Source: JBLIRR01 sp049472395 (GTDB lineage: Bacteria > SZUA-182 > DTGQ01 > JBLIRR01). Taken from it: 64,000 nt of DNA. Within the stretch, counting starts at the first letter, position 1. The number at the start of each line of letters is the position of its first letter. Shown here piece by piece: positions 45,243 to 54,867 of this stretch. Both the position numbers and the translations under genes were made by a program. A model generated the notes under the pieces. It ran no database searches. It was not told the origin of the DNA and saw only the letters and a program-made list of their open reading frames with translations. The stretch spans positions 1 through 64,000 of the forward strand of contig JBLIRR010000012.1 in assembly GCA_049472395.1 (NCBI GenBank), read 5' to 3'.

Positions 45243-46586
45243 CTAACCGATTAAAATATTTTCTTCTGCATAACGTATCTTCGTTTGTTCTTTGTGGAGA
45301 AAAAGTGAGAAGATACTCAGCGAGCCTAATCGTCCGGTAAACATAGTAGCGATGATGACAATTTTAGAAGAATATTCAAGATATGAGGTAATCCCGGTAG
45401 ATAGGCCAACCGTCCCGAAAGCAGAGACAATCTCAAAAAGCAGGGAAATAAAGCTCTCCTGTTTTTGCACAATGACAAGGAAAATAAGACCAATAAACAC
45501 CCAGAAAAAAGAGAGCACAAATATAAGCAATGCATGATAGATAATATCTTGGGGAATTGTTCTGCCCCGGGCCGTTATATCGTCAAAATTGGTGGTACCG
45601 AACAATAGTATAAAAATGAGAATAGCGAATGTAGTTGTTTTAATCCCACCGGCGGTTGAACCGGGGGAGCCCCCAATAAACATGAGGAAAATCATTATAA
45701 GCAGAGTGGAGCGTGAGAGCATGGATATATCTAAGGTATTGAAACCTGCTGTTCTGCATGTTATGGATTGAAAGAATGCATGGAGAAGAGAAATGCTGTT
45801 TCCTTGCAGGAGTTGAAACGAAAACATGAGAATAGCCCCACCAATAATTAATATTAATGAGGTCGTCAATACTGTCCATGAATGCAATGATAAAAAAGGA
45901 GCCCTATATCTCTTTGTTTTTTGCCAATATCCAATAATCTTATAGGTAATTTCATACACTACCAGGAATCCGATGCCACCCAGTATTATGAGGATCATGG
46001 TGATAAGATTGATGGGGATATGCCTTCCATAGTGGATGAGGCTGTCTGAATACAGAGAAAATCCCGCATTACAGAAGGCAGAGACAGAATGAAAAATAGA
46101 GAACAACATTCTTTTTGATAGATCAGGCTCATCAAAGGCAAAAAAGTAAAGACATGCGCCGATAAATTCGGTAATAAAAGTAAATTTTATGAGGAAAAAA
46201 AGAAAATATTTCAGTGAAAATGAATTCTGCCCTTGGAGAAAAGAGTTTTCTATGATCAATTGTTCTGAGAGGCTTACTTTTTGTTTTAATGCCCAGACGA
46301 TTGAGGTGGCAAAAGTCATAATACCGAGTCCGCCAATTTGGATAAGAAAAAGAATGACGATTTTCCCAAAGGTGGTAAATGCTGATGCAGTATCAACAAC
46401 TATTAAACCGGTTACACACACTGCAGATGTTGCGGTAAAACATGCATCGAGAAAGGATATGCCATTATAGGTTGCATAGGGCAATTTTAATAAAAAGATA
46501 CCTATTCCGATTGCTGAGAGAAATGATACGACAAGACCATGGGCAGATATCCATTTTTGAAGGCCATAGGATTCGGTGAGTCGCAT
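45243..46586 (-). CDS. TrkH/KtrB potassium transporter pore subunit
   Basis: A 447-residue membrane protein with about eight to ten helices and four pore loops; conserved stretches include TSAVCVTGL, GGIGFLV and GGSPGSTAGGIKTT. It is the potassium-conducting partner of the RCK protein downstream. TrkH/KtrB imports potassium with sodium or proton coupling. It lies 7 nt downstream of the acyl-CoA synthetase, so a longer transcript is possible. Confidence 0.9.
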   Translation of the reverse strand: MRLTESYGLQKWISAHGLVVSFLSAIGIGIFLLKLPYATYNGISFLDACFTATSAVCVTGLIVVDTASAFTTFGKIVILFLIQIGGLGIMTFATSIVWALKQKVSLSEQLIIENSFLQGQNSFSLKYFLFFLIKFTFITEFIGACLYFFAFDEPDLSKRMLFSIFHSVSAFCNAGFSLYSDSLIHYGRHIPINLITMILIILGGIGFLVVYEITYKIIGYWQKTKRYRAPFLSLHSWTVLTTSLILIIGGAILMFSFQLLQGNSISLLHAFFQSITCRTAGFNTLDISMLSRSTLLIMIFLMFIGGSPGSTAGGIKTTTFAILIFILLFGTTNFDDITARGRTIPQDIIYHALLIFVLSFFWVFIGLIFLVIVQKQESFISLLFEIVSAFGTVGLSTGITSYLEYSSKIVIIATMFTGRLGSLSIFSLFLHKEQTKIRYAEENILIG

Positions 46587-46593
46587 AGAGAGA

Positions 46594-48717
46594 TTACTCT
46601 GGGGATCGCAAAAGAATTCTACTGTCTGCCACTACACATCCTTCTCCTTCGGGATAGACTATGAGGGGATTTATATCAAGTTCAGCGATTTCAGGATGGT
46701 CACTCAGCATCTGGGAGAGGCGAAGGATACAATCTTTAATGGCCTCTATATCTGAAGGAGGCGATCCGCGTGTCCCTTTAAGAACGCTATAGGCTTTAAT
46801 GGTTTGTATCATAATCTCCGAGCTGATTTCCCACATGGGAGCGAGCCTGAAGGTAACATCTTGTAAGGATTCTACAAATATACCGCCAAGCCCAAACATA
46901 CAGATAGGGCCGAATTTGGGATCTCTCATGCCCCCCAAAATCACTTCAACACCACCCTTAGCCATCCTCTCCATAAGAATACCGTCTATTCGTGCGGATG
47001 GATTAAATTGTTTTACATTTCTAATAATCTCCTGAAAGGCCTGCTTAGCTTCTTCTTCGGTTTTGACCTTTAATCTCACACCTCCAGCATCAAATTTATG
47101 GACAATATCAGGGGAACTGATTTTCATTGCCACAGGGAGGCCGATCTCTTCAATAGCATTTTTTACTTGGCCTGACTCTTTTACAAGAATATTCTTTAAC
47201 AAAGGGAATCCATAGCACTGGATAATTTCATTTGCCTCCCTCTCTGGCATAAAATAACGATCTTTTTCAGAGAGCTTATTTTTTATGATTTCTGCTGCAG
47301 TCTGCCGGTCTGCAGCTACTCTGCGAACCTCTCTCTTCTTTAAGCGTAAATCGTTGCCAAAGCGGACCATTGTTGCCATAGCCCTCACTGCTGCTTCGGG
47401 AAATGCATAATTTGGTATCCCATGCTCTTCCAGATAATGAACACCTTCCGAAACATCAACAATGCCCATGAAAGAGCAAAGGACCGGTTTGTCAAGGTCT
47501 TTGGTGACACGCGGTACAATTTCCGCTGTCTCCAGAATATCAGTCATTGCCTGAGGACTGAGGATAACGATAGCGCCATCCACGTTTTCATCCGTAAGAA
47601 TGTGGCGAATGGCGGATTCGTAACGCTTATGAGTTGCATCTCCTATAATATCCACCGGATTCTTAATACTTGCTGTTGCCGGCAAATGCTCTTTTAATTT
47701 CCTTTTTGTTTCCTCTGACAAGGAAGCCATCTTTAAATTGTGCCGTATAGCAGCATCAGTTGCCATAATACCCGGTCCACCCGCGTTTGTGACAATAGCA
47801 ATACGATCTCCTTTTGGGAGAGGTTGTTTTGAGAAAGCTATCGCGTAGTCAAAGAGTTCATTAATTCCCTCAACTCTCTGGATACCGCTTTGATGAAATA
47901 GTGCATCATAGGTTGCGTCAGACCCGGCAAGAGAACCAGTGTGAGATGCAGCTGCTTGTGCACCCTCAACAGACCGTCCTGATTTAATTGCAAGCATAGG
48001 TTTATGCGTGTCCCAGGTAATCCCCCGGGCAGTTTCAAGGAATTCCCTGCCGTTGGTAATATCCTCAAGATACATAAGGATAACATCCGTGTCAAGGTCC
48101 TGTTTAAGATAGCGAAGAAGATCAATCTCATTCACATCCGCCTTATTGCCAAAACTTATGAATTTGGAAAAACCGATATTTCTTCCATCAGCATAATCGA
48201 GCACCGCCGTGCAGAGTGCTCCGGACTGCGAGATGAAAGCCATATTCCCCACTTTAGGCATTTTTTTGACAAAACTCGCATTCATCCGCACATGAATATT
48301 ATTGTTGATAACACCCAGACAGTTCGGTCCCACAACACGGATGCCATATTTCTGTGCTGTGCGTATAAGGGTGTTTTCAAGCTCTATACCATCTCCTCCT
48401 ATTTCCTTAAATCCTGCGGTAATAATAATAACTCCTTTGACCCCTTTCTGACCCGCTTCCTCAATTATAGCGCAGACAATATGGGACGGGACAATAATAA
48501 CCGCCAGGTCCACCTCATCAGGAATATCGATTAGTCTTGGGTAAGCCCTCACACTTTGAACAGATTTTACAGATGGATTGACAGGGTAAATAACGCCTTG
48601 AAATCCGGCACTTAATATATTGCGGAATACAGAAATTCCTACACTTCCGGGACGGTTCGTAGCCCCTACGACAGCGATTGATTTGGGCTTAATTATAGAT
48701 TCGATATTTTTAACCAT
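46594..48717 (-). CDS. ADP-forming acetate/acyl-CoA synthetase, single chain
   Basis: A 707-residue protein with fused alpha and beta parts. The N-terminal CoA-binding domain (VVGATNRPGSVGISVFRNIL) is followed by a ligase-CoA region with the phosphorylated-His loop AAASHTGSLAG (H259) and a C-terminal ATP-grasp domain (about 480-700). It converts acyl-CoA, ADP and phosphate to acid, CoA and ATP, a substrate-level energy step in anaerobes. The start ATG 48717 has no strong ribosome site. Confidence 0.92.
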   Translation of the reverse strand: MVKNIESIIKPKSIAVVGATNRPGSVGISVFRNILSAGFQGVIYPVNPSVKSVQSVRAYPRLIDIPDEVDLAVIIVPSHIVCAIIEEAGQKGVKGVIIITAGFKEIGGDGIELENTLIRTAQKYGIRVVGPNCLGVINNNIHVRMNASFVKKMPKVGNMAFISQSGALCTAVLDYADGRNIGFSKFISFGNKADVNEIDLLRYLKQDLDTDVILMYLEDITNGREFLETARGITWDTHKPMLAIKSGRSVEGAQAAASHTGSLAGSDATYDALFHQSGIQRVEGINELFDYAIAFSKQPLPKGDRIAIVTNAGGPGIMATDAAIRHNLKMASLSEETKRKLKEHLPATASIKNPVDIIGDATHKRYESAIRHILTDENVDGAIVILSPQAMTDILETAEIVPRVTKDLDKPVLCSFMGIVDVSEGVHYLEEHGIPNYAFPEAAVRAMATMVRFGNDLRLKKREVRRVAADRQTAAEIIKNKLSEKDRYFMPEREANEIIQCYGFPLLKNILVKESGQVKNAIEEIGLPVAMKISSPDIVHKFDAGGVRLKVKTEEEAKQAFQEIIRNVKQFNPSARIDGILMERMAKGGVEVILGGMRDPKFGPICMFGLGGIFVESLQDVTFRLAPMWEISSEIMIQTIKAYSVLKGTRGSPPSDIEAIKDCILRLSQMLSDHPEIAELDINPLIVYPEGEGCVVADSRILLRSPE

Positions 48718-48841
48718 GATCTAGTTTAACCATTTTTCTTATTCTATATAAAATCAATCTTTCACACAAGGCCATGAACTTTTTTTTATTTATGCCGAAA
48801 AAAAAGAGAGGTGTAAAATTATTAAGGATAAGGAGAGTATT

Positions 48842-49834
48842 ATGGAGGAAATCAGTAGCATGAATAATGATATGGCTATGATGACTGGCCTGGCTATAGA
48901 CAGCGCGCATCATCATAATAGCTCACTTCATGGAAATGTTCCCACATCACTTGCCCAAAAGAATTATATTGTTGAAGGATTCAATGAAAATCCCGAGAAA
49001 GCTGAAAGTGCAAGCCAACAGAGTACTTTGGATTCTGTTAAGAATGCAATTATTGAGCTCTTTAATCGTGTAGATTATCTTCAGGTCAATAATAAGAAAA
49101 ATGTAGTATTATTGCTCATTGAAGCGGGGAAGAGGTTGAATAGTATAGAAAAGAAGCTCAGAAACAAAACTGCATATAGACAGTGGATTCGATCATTCAT
49201 TAATACGGAACATAATATACGTAAAATGCAACATTCGAAACAACTTGCGAGAATGGGGGATATTGCAGTCAAATATGCAGGAATGGGTAAGAATCGTCTA
49301 TTAGAGATTAATAGAGTCCAAAAAGAGACTGATATTCCAATTGAGGTATTGATCCAGAAAATGGATATGCATACAACAATTGAAGATGATGAAAGATCAT
49401 TCAATATGTGTATAGATGCATTAATTACCCAACATAGATTCAGCAAGAAAGATATGAATTTTGTTTCATTTGACGATGCCAAAAAGATCGTTATCAAGAA
49501 TCGAAAAGTCTTAAATGTGAATCAGGCTGAAGAAGTAAGAAAATTGCTGGATCCATTTCAAAATAAGGAAGAAAAGTTTAAAGAAATTTTAGAGAATGAT
49601 ATTGATCAAATCATAGGACCAAAGGGTTCGTCGAACCATATCGGTTCAGAAAAGAATGATCTGGTTTTATCTAAGTTTCTAATTTATTTAAAAGAAATTG
49701 ATGTTGATAATCAAGATATGATAGATGAAATAAAAAATTCGCAAACATATGGTATTATAATTCAAATAAGAGATTATTTAACGAAATTGGTTGAGAAAGT
49801 TGATATTAATAATGAGCCAGACAAGGCTTCATAA
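48842..49834 (+). CDS. Unknown helical protein
   Basis: A 330-residue soluble, charged, largely alpha-helical protein. The region about 60-140 (AIIELFNRVDYLQVNNKKNV, LLLIEAGKRLNSIEKKLRNK, WIRSFIN) resembles helical DUF3102-like or phage-type helper proteins only loosely. I do not assign a function. AAGGAG precedes the ATG. The gene ends exactly at the shared palindromic terminator. Confidence 0.55.
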   Translation: MEEISSMNNDMAMMTGLAIDSAHHHNSSLHGNVPTSLAQKNYIVEGFNENPEKAESASQQSTLDSVKNAIIELFNRVDYLQVNNKKNVVLLLIEAGKRLNSIEKKLRNKTAYRQWIRSFINTEHNIRKMQHSKQLARMGDIAVKYAGMGKNRLLEINRVQKETDIPIEVLIQKMDMHTTIEDDERSFNMCIDALITQHRFSKKDMNFVSFDDAKKIVIKNRKVLNVNQAEEVRKLLDPFQNKEEKFKEILENDIDQIIGPKGSSNHIGSEKNDLVLSKFLIYLKEIDVDNQDMIDEIKNSQTYGIIIQIRDYLTKLVEKVDINNEPDKAS

Positions 49835-49860
49835 AAAACGAACAGCTGTTCGTTTTTTAT
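49831..49860. terminator. Bidirectional terminator, 30-nt perfect palindrome
   Basis: ATAAAAAACGAACAG and its exact complement meet at the centre, giving T-runs on both sides. It overlaps the stop codons of the two convergent genes (48842-49834 and 49860-50597), so one element can end both transcripts. Confidence 0.9.
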
Positions 49861-50597
49861 TATGGCTGGTGAGGAGCAATGACATTGCATTCTTGAACAA
49901 AGGGAAGAATTAATTCTCTGAACCGGTTAAGCTCATTTTTTGAATATGACCTTTCATTTTCAAAGTTGGGATCAAGCGTCGCATGGGCTCTAAAATTTTG
50001 TAAGGTAAACCTTCGTGCTCCCTTGATAGAATGTGCCATTGCAAGTATCTCGCGCTCTCCCAGGAGGGAAGGGCAGAGGGTTACTCTAAACTCGTAATCG
50101 ACCTTATTTTGGAGAAGTAAGTCAATACTTTGCTTTATTTTTGAAATAGGCGGAGAATTGATGCCGCTACAGAGCGCATACACATCTTTCTCCAAAGGCG
50201 CTTTAAAATCCATCGCAATATAATAAATTAAATTCCTCTCAATAAGACTTTCCAGAATATGGGGGCATGATCCATTCGTATCTATTTTCACCAACAAGTC
50301 CATATCCCGAATTGCTTCAATCAATGGTATTAATTCAGGATCAAGAGTTGGCTCACCTCCCGTAATAACTACACCATCAATCCAATCCGGGTTCTTCATA
50401 ATAATCCTTGTCACCTCATCAAAAGAAACATTTTCCATTTCTTGTGGACATATCACCAACTCTTTATTATGGCAATAGGGACATCTGAAGTTACACCCTC
50501 CGAGAAATAATACCGCACATATTTTCCCTCGCCAATCTAAAAAGGACGTCTTGATAACTGATTTAATATTTCCAAAAGTGAGATTTTTACTCGGCAT
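49860..50597 (-). CDS. NrdG-like anaerobic reductase-activating radical-SAM protein
   Basis: A 245-residue radical-SAM activase. The 4Fe-4S/SAM motif is C35-X3-C39-X2-C42 in GGCNFRCPYCHN, followed by TGGEPTLDPELI. The length and pattern match the NrdG2 type, which may activate the anaerobic ribonucleotide reductase. No nrdD is next to it, so its target could differ. It is consistent with anaerobic growth. Confidence 0.85.
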   Translation of the reverse strand: MPSKNLTFGNIKSVIKTSFLDWRGKICAVLFLGGCNFRCPYCHNKELVICPQEMENVSFDEVTRIIMKNPDWIDGVVITGGEPTLDPELIPLIEAIRDMDLLVKIDTNGSCPHILESLIERNLIYYIAMDFKAPLEKDVYALCSGINSPPISKIKQSIDLLLQNKVDYEFRVTLCPSLLGEREILAMAHSIKGARRFTLQNFRAHATLDPNFENERSYSKNELNRFRELILPFVQECNVIAPHQP

Positions 50598-50703
50598 AAA
50601 AAAGAGCGATCCTTCTATTATTTATAAGTCTTAAGATTTTATACATTACATAAAAAGAATACTCATTTAAATTTAAATAATAATAAATAATGTAATGAAC
50701 GAT

Positions 50704-50727
50704 TATATAGTGAATATACACTATATA
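50704..50727. other. Hairpin with 9-bp perfect arms
   Basis: TATATAGTG and its complement flank a 6-nt loop in the AT-rich desert. Its role is unknown. Confidence 0.4.
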
Positions 50728-51132
50728 TGTTCGAGTAACATTAAATATAAAAACATTTAATTAGATAATTATAGACTAACATACACTAAAAGGCTATATA
50801 TTAAATATTATTTTCAAAAGCATTTCTTTCTATTAGGTTAGAGACTCCACATAGAGTGTTTTTTATTTATTGTACTTTAATGCTTCTTTCATAAGTATGG
50901 GTGAATAATTATTTTTTTTTCTACAATGTGTATATGAATATTATATGCTTATTTACTGGATCTGTTTTTTCCCTTCATAGGGTAATTTATATATGATACA
51001 TAGAATAGCGTTTTAAAGACAAGAATGAAAATCCATATTATACACACATCACAAAAAAAATTTTTTCATAAGAGGACAGACTGGATGATATTTTTTTATT
51101 AATTTTTTTTCTTTATCAATTAAAAGTAAAGA

Positions 51133-51276
51133 GAGAAGTATCATTGTAAAGTTACTATAAGGAATAAGGTAGAAAGGTTAATGATCCCTCTCTATTATTT
51201 TTTGGAGAAGTATCATTGTAAAGGTACTATAAGGAATAAGGTAGAAAGGTTAATGATCCCTCTCTATTATTTTATT
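51133..51276 (+). repeat. Two tandem copies of a 72-nt repeat
   Basis: Copy 1 starts at 51133 and copy 2 at 51205 (period 72). They are near identical, differing at about one inner base and the tail. Each contains GAGAAGTATCATTGTAAAG and GTTAATGATCCCTCTC. Confidence 0.8.
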
Positions 51277-51794
51277 GAAGAATTGTATTTATTAGAAATT
51301 AAGGGTATATGGTGCTTTTTTTAATAATAAAAAATCTTTTTATGACAGGTAATATACTGAAAAATATTTGTTTTACTTAATCATGTAATATGCACATAAG
51401 GAAAAAATTATATATAAATGCATTGTGACTCTTCATTTTATTAAAAATATTTATAGATGAAGAATATGTAATGAAAAATATTTTTAAATGAGAAATATTC
51501 AGTGATATTTTTTTATTGAAAAAGGGTATAAAAAATAAGGAAATATGATAAAAATATATGGATAAAATAAGGATAAAATAAGATTAAGAAATAATAATTT
51601 TCTTATTTTCTCTATTTTACTTTATATTTATTGCCAAATTATATAAATATAAATAAAATTTTTTTTATATATACGCATTATACATAGGGATTTAGGAGAT
51701 TTTTTTCTCAATTTTTTTTTAAGAGTATGAATATAATTTATTTTTATCATCATTTTTTGTTAAGCTATTAAAATTATATAATAGAATTAATTGG

Positions 51795-51977
51795 ATCATT
51801 CATATAGTTGAATAAGAGTATAGAAATGAATATATATTCAAGGAATTTTGCAATATTTTGATGAGTTTATCCTCATTGCGCGGAAATCTTTTGGTGAAAT
51901 TAAATAAATCATTCATATAGTTGAATAAGAGTGTAGAAATGAATATATTTATTTAAGAAATTTTATAATATTTTGAT
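51795..51977 (+). repeat. Direct-repeat pair of about 70 nt, 113 nt apart
   Basis: Copies at 51795-51864 and 51908-51977 share ATCATTCATATAGTTGAATA and a tail ATATTTTGATGA. The match is strong at the left end and weaker towards the right. The second copy overlaps the 3' end of the frameshifted secreted-protein gene. Confidence 0.7.
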
Positions 51978-52928
51978 GATGTCATTATTTTTTTATTCTT
52001 TTTCATATAGACGATGTAACTTTTTCCTGATTGGATAGAAAAATTATTTACTGCGGGTCCATTAAAGTCCAAATAAATCATTTACCATTTTATTTTTGCT
52101 GCATTATTCGTAAATATTCCGGTGCTCTTTTCATCGTTCCCGATATCTTTTAACGTTGTATATGAGGTATAATTCGGTTGCGGAGAGGGTATTCCCATAT
52201 AATTTATTCCAGCGTTTAGGTCTAAAAATGGGTTTGAAATAGTTATGGTGAATTTTAATTGTTTTCATCCTGTAAATAAATGACGTTGCTCTCTTCGGAA
52301 TTAATTGAGAAATTAGAGCATGAATCTAATGAAAAATAATCGTTTGTATGAGAGGTGAAAGAACATGTTTCATAATTATGAGCAGAATGATCATAGTGCG
52401 CCAAATTTTTATTTCCAAAATCTTTTCTAAAAATTGATGGATTGTTTTTTCTAATTCTCTTTGATCAACAGAGAGATGATATGCCTTATTATCTTTTCTT
52501 TTCAAATAAAAAGTTTTATTTACTAAGTTTTCATTGTAATCGTGGAGTATATCGCTCATTTGATAATAATTCTCAGCTTCTACTATTATTTCAAGCCCAT
52601 TAGCGATTTTCGGCAACGCATCAATGAAAAAGAATTCCTTTTCCATAGATGTAATGGATGAAGTGTAATCATTAGTATGCCATCCATTGAAACTGCTTAC
52701 ACATTGCCCCAATGCTGTGCATATTTTTGCTCCCACGATACCTTCATTCGTATCAATATCTCGTACCCATCCCCACATGCCGCCTGTCCCTGCTTTTGGG
52801 CAGGTGATGGAAACTGAATAAAATCCATTTTTTTCTGATTGTATTTCATAAGGAATCCCTGTATATCCATAAAAATAACCCCAATCCTTATCCGTCGGTT
52901 GATGGAGAGTATGTTTCTGAGGGGCTTA
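51953..52928 (-). pseudogene. Secreted-protein remnant with frameshifts and a stop
   Basis: On the reverse strand, coding-like sequence runs through three frames. From 52928 to near 52425 it reads DKDWGYFYGYTGIPYEIQ, then VRDIDTNEGIVGAKI, a carboxypeptidase-regulatory-like beta domain. A shift near 52425 leads to NKNLAHYDHSAHNYE. A shift near 52262 leads to LNAGINYMGIPSPQ and DIGNDEKSTGIF, then an in-frame TAA (52082-52084). The same frame continues with MIYLDFNGPAVNNFSIQSGKS, ending YIVYMKK. The end resembles the SGxxFxIxxGxGYxVxM-type tail of secreted proteins. The N-terminus is missing. It lies just downstream of the CsgG-like gene, which ends 6 nt upstream. Confidence 0.65.
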
Positions 52929-52933
52929 ATTTA

Positions 52934-53908
52934 CTAATCTTTGAATATATTGCAGCGCATGCTTGGTAGGACGTTTTCTTTGGAACCTAAATCTAAATAA
53001 ATGCTGCGCTCCTTTGTTTGTATGATAGTGCCACCATGTAAAGGGAATGAATCGCGGAATTTTATTGCAAGGCCGGAAATAATACTATTAAGTTTATCAA
53101 AATCACAATTATTAATAAAATCTGTCACAGGAGCAAAGACTTTGTGTATCAGAAGAATTTCTCCAGTGTCAGGATCAACCAAGGAGCCATGGATTTCAGT
53201 GCCATTATGAGCTATTTCCATGGTTAAGAAGATTATGCCTTTCGCAGAGGTGATTTCGCTAATCTGGAGAGCTAATGCTTCTTGAGATATATCTTTCTCA
53301 GATAGAGCTTTTTCAATCAGCACCCAGGGAAGTCGCGTGCTTTCCAGTAAATTAAAACGTTTTTGACGAGAGAAGCATTTGATGAGTTTATTATACATAT
53401 ATCCTGTAGGAGAATTTATATCTGTCGATTTAAGTGCTAATGGAACAAGGGCGAGAATCATACGTTCATTTCTTTTAAAGGATTTGAGCGTGGGAATTTT
53501 TTGAATGCAGAATTGTTTTGAAGTAGAGGTGCCGCGGGCATCCTCAACCTTTAGAGTTATAATGCTAAAATCTTCATCAAGTAAATAGGTGTGATTAAGA
53601 TAATATATATCGGGTCCTTGGATTGTCGATAATGTGTGTTGCCCTGATTGTGTAAGATAGTGATCGGGTAAATTTTTTATATTGAAAAGATCCTGGCCTT
53701 CGAGCTCGATTCGGACAATTCCGTGTGGCGCGGTAATTTCCCCTTCAAGGAATACCTCATCATAGGGAGTGATCGTGATCTTCTGCTGAGGGTAAGTAAT
53801 ATGAAAGGATATATCTTTTTTAATTTCTGTGGCGGCATGTAATGTGCCAACAAGGAAAAGAGAGATTATAATGATTGCACTTAAAAAGAAGTTTTTTAAA
53901 TATGACAT
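52934..53908 (-). CDS. CsgG/FlgT-like exported protein, probably C-truncated
   Basis: A 324-residue protein with a signal peptide (about 1-25). An N-terminal beta region (about 30-140) is followed by a CsgG/FlgT-middle-like domain (about 150-275: RFNLLESTRLPWVLIEKALSE, ITSAKGIIFLTMEIAHNG). A FlgT-C-like ending reads GGTIIQTKERSIYLDLGSKE. In that family the C-terminal domain normally continues for another 20-40 residues after the point where this frame stops (MRCNIFKD). The gene therefore looks shortened, next to the decayed gene downstream. Periplasmic or outer-membrane location is likely; the function is unknown. Confidence 0.65.
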   Translation of the reverse strand: MSYLKNFFLSAIIIISLFLVGTLHAATEIKKDISFHITYPQQKITITPYDEVFLEGEITAPHGIVRIELEGQDLFNIKNLPDHYLTQSGQHTLSTIQGPDIYYLNHTYLLDEDFSIITLKVEDARGTSTSKQFCIQKIPTLKSFKRNERMILALVPLALKSTDINSPTGYMYNKLIKCFSRQKRFNLLESTRLPWVLIEKALSEKDISQEALALQISEITSAKGIIFLTMEIAHNGTEIHGSLVDPDTGEILLIHKVFAPVTDFINNCDFDKLNSIISGLAIKFRDSFPLHGGTIIQTKERSIYLDLGSKENVLPSMRCNIFKD

Positions 53909-53977
53909 TGATCCAACTATCTAATAGGAATTTATTTTACTCAATACCTATTACATAATAAAAGAAGTAGTTATGTC

Positions 53978-54057
53978 AACAGCAATTCTAATTTTGACTG
54001 TTAAATTCCTCGACCCCACTCGCCACATGTTATGTGCCCAAAATTAGAATTGCTGTT
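53978..54057. repeat. 19-bp perfect inverted repeat around a 42-nt centre
   Basis: AACAGCAATTCTAATTTTG (53978-53996) and its exact complement (54039-54057) flank a GC-richer centre containing CACATGTTATGTG, itself a small hairpin. It has no T-run, so it is probably a repeat element or MITE rather than a terminator. Confidence 0.75.
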
Positions 54058-54064
54058 ATCTCAA

Positions 54065-54861
54065 TTAATTTCTAATTGCCGCTTCATCGGTAATTATTCC
54101 CCATATTGTTTCTGCAGATGTATCTCCGGGAATAGCTATCATATCGAGCCCGACAGAGCAAATACAAGTCATAGCCTCAAGCTTTTCCAAAGATAAGGCG
54201 CCTTTAGAAACCGCATGAATCATTCCTTCATCTTCGCTTATGGGGATAAATGCGCCACTTAATCCCCCTACATGAGATGAGGCCATAATCCCACCCTTTT
54301 TCACCGCATCATTGAGTAATGCCAGAGCTGCTGTTGTCCCAGGAGCGCCGCAGACTTCAAGCCCCATTTCTTCAAGGATTCGAGCGACACTATCACCTAC
54401 TTTAGGAGTTGGCGCTAATGAAATGTCCACAAAACCATAAGGAACATTGAGTCTTTTTGAGGCCTCTACTGCTACTAATTGGCCAAGTCTCGTTATTTTA
54501 AACAATGTCCTTTTAATTGTCTCAGAAAGTGTATCGAAATTAGCCTTTTTTATTTCTCAATGGCTGCTTTTATTACGCCGGGGCCACTTATTCCAATATT
54601 AATTGCACATTCAGGCTCTCCTAAACCATGAAAGGCTCCTGCCATCAAGGGGTTATCCTCAACAGCATTTGCAAAGACCACAAGCTTCGCGCATCCGATA
54701 GAGTCTTTATATTTTGTAAGCTCTGCCGTTTGTTTGATGATCTCACCCATGTGTCTGACTACATCCATATTAATTCCTGTTCTACTTGTAGCTACATTCA
54801 CTGAGGAGCATACTCGATCTGTCATTGATAAGGATTCGGGTATTGATGAGATTAGCTTCAT
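54065..54861 (-). pseudogene. DUF711/UPF0210 gene, N-truncated and frameshifted
   Basis: Two pieces match the C-terminal half of the UPF0210/DUF711 family. Piece one (54861 to 54550) has DRVCSSVNVATSRTGINMDV and AGAFHGLGEPECAINIG. Piece two (54505 to 54065) has FKITRLGQLVAVEASKRLN, ILEEMGLEVCGAPGTTAALA and SSHVGGLSGAFIPISEDEGM. Between them a run of A (54545-54552) shifts the frame. The bridging sequence KKANFDTLSETIKRTL is found in the second frame, so a single-base indel is the cause. About 170 N-terminal residues of the family are missing, yet an AAGGAG site stands before ATG 54861. Sequencing error in the A-run is possible. The function of the family is unproven. Confidence 0.75.
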
Positions 54862-54867
54862 ATCTCC

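Larger units (their letters stand above)
50598..51952. other. AT-rich gene desert with direct repeats
   Basis: A 1.35-kb stretch with no supported coding frame on either strand and very low GC. It holds a 9-bp perfect-arm hairpin (50704-50727), a tandem pair of about 72 nt (51133-51276) and a direct-repeat pair of about 70 nt (51795-51864 and 51908-51977). The last copy reaches into the pseudogene tail. No RNA gene was recognised. Confidence 0.65.

Noticed and set aside
48004..48534. 176-residue frame inside the acyl-CoA synthetase
   Set aside because: Exactly antisense to a conserved gene; shadow frame.
51133..51276. CRISPR array
   Set aside because: Only two adjoining units with no spacers between them and no cas genes in the window.
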